Part shown: in pieces, positions 59,501-64,000 of the stretch
How the letters are laid out: every line of letters starts with the position of its first letter
Position numbering within the stretch: the stretch's first letter is position 1
Translations under genes and position numbers: made by a program
Assembly (NCBI GenBank): GCA_907163375.1
Contig: CAJQUW010009052.1
Coordinates: 186,001-250,000 of the forward strand
Source: Prostheceraeus crozeri
Lineage: Eukaryota > Platyhelminthes > Polycladida > Euryleptidae
Direction: 5' to 3'
Length of the DNA: 64,000 bases
Notes under the pieces: generated by a model
What the model saw: the letters and a program-made list of their open reading frames with translations, nothing else
What the model was told of the DNA's origin: nothing
Databases searched by the model: none

Positions 59501-60761
59501 TGAATACGTTGGATCTGTCACACCTTAACCTGCAACAAATGGGGAAGTGCAAAAGACAGCAGTGGAAGGAAGTTCGATCACAAATGAGCCAAATAAGTGC
59601 CATGCTCAAAAACCTGATTCAACAACATGAAACATCTGATGACTGTTCATATCTCGCAAACCAGGGAGTGGTGTTAATTGGGACGGCCGAAGCCTACCAC
59701 ACATTTAAAATAAACAAACGTGGAGAAAAAGAATGAAAAATTAATCAAACATAAATAAATTCAATGACCAGTAAAATAAAAATAATATTCCAGAGCCTGC
59801 TAGTTAGCCGGAGCACGGTCACAAACCGCCGACAATAAACCTTTCCGACAAGGTAGAACCCAAAGAAGCATGAGCTTCAGACGACAAAGCCTTATTGCGA
59901 CTCCGTTTTCACCCTTTCACCGCTTTGAGGTCGCAGGTTGAGTGAGAAAGGGCTATATAGAGAGTGAGAAAGGGAGAAAGTTTTATACTCTTGCAAGGTA
60001 CCTATAGATTTTTGTCATCATTTGGGTCACAGTGAAGTGAAATCGTGATGTAATTGCATTTTCTATGAAATATCGATGCCTGTTGGAATTACGAGACCAG
60101 GAAACCTTACAATATTGATCAGAATCATTGACGATTCAAGCGAATGTACTATCGGCACAGTCCAACTGAAAAGAGTCAGAATTATCTTGAGCTCGATTGA
60201 AGACGAACAATTGCAGACTTACACTAGAAAAGTTGCCGATAAGGTCTGACATAACGATGATATTACAACAATTTTGTTTTAGATCTAGGCTGACAAACTC
60301 CGAGAACATACCGTGAAGAAATCACATTCTAGTGATGTGGTTGCCCTGAATATTATTTACTTGTGTTATCCAGAAAAGTGGAAATTTGTGACTAATACAG
60401 AAGGGGCACTAAAAGTCAACTCATTCCTGGTGGAGCGAAACGTTGATGTAAATATGACCGGAAAGACCGGTACTTCGCCAGTGATCGGACATCCTGTAGA
60501 AAATCGAAAACTAAATCGCTAGAATAAGCATTGATAAATTGGTTACACTGGGAGTGCTATCGTACTATGTACACAGTACACATACCCTGAACACTATATG
60601 GCACGGTGTCCACACATTCTCTATTTTCGAGTATACACTCGATTATGCTGGTTTTTCCGTTTTTTAATGCACATCTGCCATTGTTACTGAGTAAGTAAGG
60701 TTGTCCGCCGATATTTCACTTGTCATTTTTCTATGAAAGTCGTTTATATATCTTCAATTCC
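59501..60761. other. Stretch with short unrecognised frames and an ankyrin-like trace
   Basis: A plus frame at 59500-59736 reads KRQQWKEVRSQMSQISAMLK, coiled-coil-like but unassigned. GAGTGAGAAAGGG is directly repeated near 59940-59995. At 60076-60249 and 60313-60522 the same plus frame is open with a gap. The second part contains VNSFLVERNVDVNMTGKTGT, which looks like part of an ankyrin repeat (VNxxDxxGxTPL), but it is too short and too degraded to call a gene. Confidence 0.3.
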
Positions 60762-60803
60762 AAATTAGACGGCCTTAATTGCACAATTAAGGCCGTCTAA
60801 TTT
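60762..60803. repeat. Perfect 20-bp-arm hairpin
   Basis: AAATTAGACGGCCTTAATTG, then CA, then the exact reverse complement. It contains TAGACGGCC, a word also present in the outer part of the long terminal repeats to the right (CTAGACGGCCGG), which hints at a related terminal sequence. It could fold as a cruciform or RNA hairpin; no function can be assigned. Confidence 0.85.
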
Positions 60804-60851
60804 GCTATGTAGTACCATTGAGGTAAGAGCATCCATGGACTCCTAGATGTA

Positions 60852-61001
60852 TATAATATTGCACTGATATCAGGAGAATACCCACTCAGATTATCCGAAT
60901 TGAAATATCTATTGCTCCGAAGCGAAGCTGAGGAGCAAGCAGATATTTCTATGATGATAATCTGTCGGAGGGTGTTTTCCAGATATCTGTGCAATATTAT
61001 A
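60852..61001. repeat. 150-bp hairpin MITE inserted in the left long repeat
   Basis: TATAATATTGCAC at the left and GTGCAATATTATA at the right. Complementarity continues inward (GATATC, CAGATTATC) to a second nested stem, TTGCTCC...GGAGCAA, around GAAGCGAAGCTGA. A partial diverged copy of its arm (GGAGAAATACCCGCTCAGAA) follows at 61079-61110, beginning in a perfect 24-bp palindrome (61067-61090). Together these account for the ~290 bp that split the left long repeat. Confidence 0.75.
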
Positions 61002-62444
61002 ATGTATTAACCGACCATAGACCAAACTATGCCAAACCCATGACCAAACCAACCACATGTCTATGAGGTATTTCTCCTAGGAGAAATACCCGCTCAGAAT
61101 CTCCGATTGAAAACAATAGGATTACCATAGCACAGGTTAATATATATAACACCTGGACTGAAAGCTGAAATTCATTTCTACACTAGACGGCCGGTTTGAC
61201 TCAATAGCTGTCGATGGTGGAGAGCAATTAGTCAAGTGAAAACAAAATGTCTAAAAAAAAGTAAGCTGAAGTTTCTGGAAATCGGAAGAACATGGAGTTG
61301 CAACTAACTTATCATCGTTATCACTGAATATGGAATATTTACTTATCAATTGAAGCTATGGCTTGACAGCACGAAGTGAGCAAGCTTGTGGTCTATAGAA
61401 AAGTTTCAGGAACAACAGCTAAAAAGTCCACATCGGTCATCTAAAGCGTGGTGCATTTGGGTGTGGAAATAATTCGAAGACGCCGGTTCAAATGAATAGA
61501 GCTCTATTAATCTCAATGAGAAATCAATGAGTATGATGCAATAAAAAAGCATTCCATCCAAATTTTGGCAAAATTTTAACATGCAAAAATTAACTTATAT
61601 ACTTTATTACTAATCAGATATTCCAAAGACAAAGACATATTTGATCATTCACTATTTCGGTAATCGTCGACGATGTAACTTTGCAGAATTGAACAATTGT
61701 GACATTTTTCTTGATTCAGTAATTTTCGCATTTTAATACTTAATTAAGGTCAGATATCCGTTTAAATCGAAGAATTCACTTGGTCATGAGGTTAGGTTGC
61801 AAATATGCCCGAAAAATGATGAAATCATTCCCGATTAGGTCAGATGTTTGGGTGCTTGAACTCTGCAATCGAGCAAGTTAAACTGTTAAGAAAAGTAAAA
61901 TTGGAAGCTTCTTCAAAAATGATGATAATTAAGCAGATTGATACGTGCATAGCCGTCATCCTGCAACTTTTTGTAAGATCCGCTACTATTGTCATTCCAG
62001 TCTACGAGTTGTGCATCTCATAAAGTGAATCAAATAAAAATCTCCGAGAGATAACAGTACCAAACCATGATGCCGTCATACCTCTCTTTATTTCTCTTGA
62101 AGATATTAAAGAGGCAATTCTTTTGTAAAGTAAATTAGCCAAAGGACCTGATCAATCATTTGTGGAATATATGAGAGGCGTGAATGGCACTTTCTCTACT
62201 TCCAAAATTCTCTCTTCCTACTGCCGCTTCTTTTCATTCTCGTGTTCTTTATAAAATGTTACAGGGAGGATTTGTTATTCTTGCATAAATAAATGACGTC
62301 CCATTCTCGCCAACAGCCTTCTTGCAGTACTACTTAATCTCACCTGGTCGTCCGTATTACCACCTTTGATGAAGTCATATGATTCAATTGGTAATAATTT
62401 GGGCTCAATGCGAGCATCTTTACAGACTTCACTCAAAAAAGACT

Positions 62445-62648
62445 CTACGTGTCAAAAATAATATTGTGCCGAAGATTGACAAAACCACCAATTTTGCAGC
62501 TAAGAGCATGATTTAAATCATTTTTCTTAGCACAAACACAATTCATCGAAAGATAACCGGCCAGTTGTAGCGCAATTTGATCGCATCTTGGAATTCCGTT
62601 TTGTTTTGAGAATATCCCAATGTTTCTATGGGTAATGATGTTACCCAT
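62445..62648 (-). pseudogene. Fragment of a mobile-element-associated protein inside the long-TIR element
   Basis: The frame contains CVCAKK then NHALSCKIGGFVNLRHN. A C-x-C ... HALSC-K-GGF-x-x-RHN pattern is familiar from multi-copy proteins of unknown function in cnidarian, sponge and other invertebrate genomes, usually near mobile-element genes. Neighbouring minus-strand sequence to the right (62700-63090) also looks coding-like. The copy is broken. The family name and its relation to the surrounding terminal repeats are not established. Confidence 0.5.
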
Positions 62649-64000
62649 GAACTAGAGCCTTTCTCCTTCGCAAAAGTCAATAACTTCTTCATCTGATCGG
62701 CATCGTGATTCATGATATAGTCATTTATTATTCATTGAAAAAAGTTTCTTCTTTTTTCACATGCGCGATGCACCTCTTATTTCCGTTCTGTCAAGTCGAT
62801 CTACCAGTAGATTGTTTTCCTGGTCATAAATTACGCGTACATTTGTCAAACATTCTGTAATTTTCACCATACACTCGCGTTTTGAAGTTATATAAAGATC
62901 AGCATTTCCCAGAACCTCCATACCTGCATTTCTGAAGGGATGAATTTCTGACGTATAACTTATTCCAACCTCTGAAAGTTATTACTGATGTCATCAACTG
63001 TTTGTTGCATAAAGGTCCTCCTGTGACTGAGACCTTTTGTGCATTCTGAAAAAGCAGCTTGTGGATCTTCAGACGCTATATCACTGAGATATTCAATGTC
63101 TCTTATTCATGTCTCGATCTTTGAATCAACATATGAGGATTTGAATTCATCACTTCCTATCACTGCACCTTTCTAATCGTCATACATTCATTAGATGTTC
63201 CAGGAAGTGATTTTGTTTTGTAAATGCATCGGCATTTTTTGCAATCAAAATGGGAATGTGCCTGTCCTTTCTTTGATAAATCAAGCCAACCGTGACTACT
63301 TTATGAGTGTCACTAGTTAGTATTTCGTATTTTCACTGTCCAAAAGAATGTGAATTCTTCGATTTAAACGGATATCTGACTTTAATTGTAAAGTATCAAA
63401 ATGTCTCAATTGTTCAATTTTGTAAAGTTACATTGTCGACGATTTCCGAAATAGTGAATGATAAAATATGTCTTTATCTTGGGAATATTTGATTAGTAAT
63501 AAAGTATATAAGTTAATTTTTGCATGTTAAAATTTTTCCAAAATTTGGATGGAATGCTTTTTTATTGCATCATACTCATTGATTTCTCATTGAGATTAAT
63601 AGAGCTCTATTCATTTGAATCGGCGTCTTCGAATTATTTCCACACCCAAATGCACCACGCTTTAGATGACCGATGTGGACTTTTTAGCTGTTGTTCCTGA
63701 AACTTTTCTATAGACCACAAGCTTGCTCACTTCGTGCTGTCAAGCCATAGCTTCAATTGATAAGTAAATATTCCATATTCAGTGATAACGATGATAAGTT
63801 AGTTGCAACTCCATGTTCTTCCGATTTCCAGAAACTTCAGCTTACTTTTCTTTAGACATTTTGTTTTCACTTGACTAATTGCTTTCCACCATCGACCAGT
63901 CAAACCGGCCGTCTAGTGTAGAAATGAATTTCAGCTTTCAGTCCAGGTGTTATATGTAGGAGTCCATGGAGCATCTCACCATCCATCTTCGCATTCCCAG

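Larger units (their letters stand above)
60823..63980. mobile_element. Element with ~640-bp terminal inverted repeats
   Basis: The left arm (60823-60851, then 61144-61779) and right arm (63350 to about 63978) are near-identical reverse complements. Landmarks: GTCAGATATCCGTTTAAATC at the inner edge, AATAGAGCTCTATT in the middle, ATAACACCTGGACTGAAAGC near the outer edge and CATGGACTCCT outermost. The left arm is interrupted by a small hairpin element. The interior is ~1.57 kb. Very long terminal repeats are known in Mutator-like transposons and in Polinton-type elements. No transposase, integrase or polymerase was recognised, so the family is open. It appears to be a broken or non-autonomous old copy. 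Its right end lies at the window edge. Confidence 0.8.

Noticed and set aside
1-64000. CRISPR array, operon, bacterial-type regulatory sites or rRNA genes
   Set aside because: No regularly spaced repeats, no tightly packed ORFs and no rRNA sequence; the window is animal nuclear DNA.

Overview
The window is AT-rich, intron-rich animal DNA. It looks like an invertebrate with large introns and many old transposons. The evidence is two recognisable animal genes split by GT-AG introns, a LINE of the CR1/Jockey group, an RTE-like LINE, several hAT elements with exact 8-bp target duplications, a piggyBac relic and fold-back MITEs. The word TAGGCCTA and its variants recur, as in several marine invertebrate genomes, but the phylum cannot be fixed from this sequence.

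Left part (about 1-11.3 kb). One minus-strand exon (5006-5468) encodes the N-terminal cytoplasmic segment of an L-type (Cav1) voltage-gated calcium channel alpha-1 subunit, ending just before helix IS1. No other coding exon of this channel was found; the rest should lie to the left of the window. A strong minus-strand donor near 11.25 kb may belong to an upstream non-coding exon. Between them are an inverted-repeat element, a near-perfect 239-bp palindrome with pol III B-box sequences, and an RTE-like LINE fragment.

Middle (11.3-35.8 kb). No host gene was recognised. There is a LINE 3' fragment (18.7 kb), a head-to-head pair of tRNA-derived sequences (20.5 kb), a Charlie-like hAT end (22.1 kb), a 550-bp fold-back MITE (26.1 kb), an internally deleted hAT with a transposase remnant and 8-bp target duplication (29.0-30.1 kb), and a small inverted-repeat element (31.8 kb).

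Right part (35.8-55.3 kb). This holds PDCD4 (programmed cell death 4), the eIF4A-binding translation repressor, on the plus strand. Six coding exons join without a frame break into about 443 residues with two MA3 domains. The eIF4A-contact aspartates are kept. Intron 5 (8.45 kb) is a nested transposon nest: a piggyBac relic, a 2.67-kb hAT inserted beside it, and a MITE split by another 664-bp hAT. Intron 3 carries a MITE half and a retroelement RT relic.

Far right (55.3-64 kb). Downstream of PDCD4 exon 6 are a tRNA-derived SINE candidate, a minus-strand CR1/Jockey-group LINE with an intact-looking 670-codon RT frame and a broken endonuclease part, small perfect hairpins, and an element with about 640-bp terminal inverted repeats that reaches almost to the window edge. 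No undescribed biological system could be supported. The most unusual items are the palindromic tRNA-like repeats, the long-TIR element and the nested insertions.
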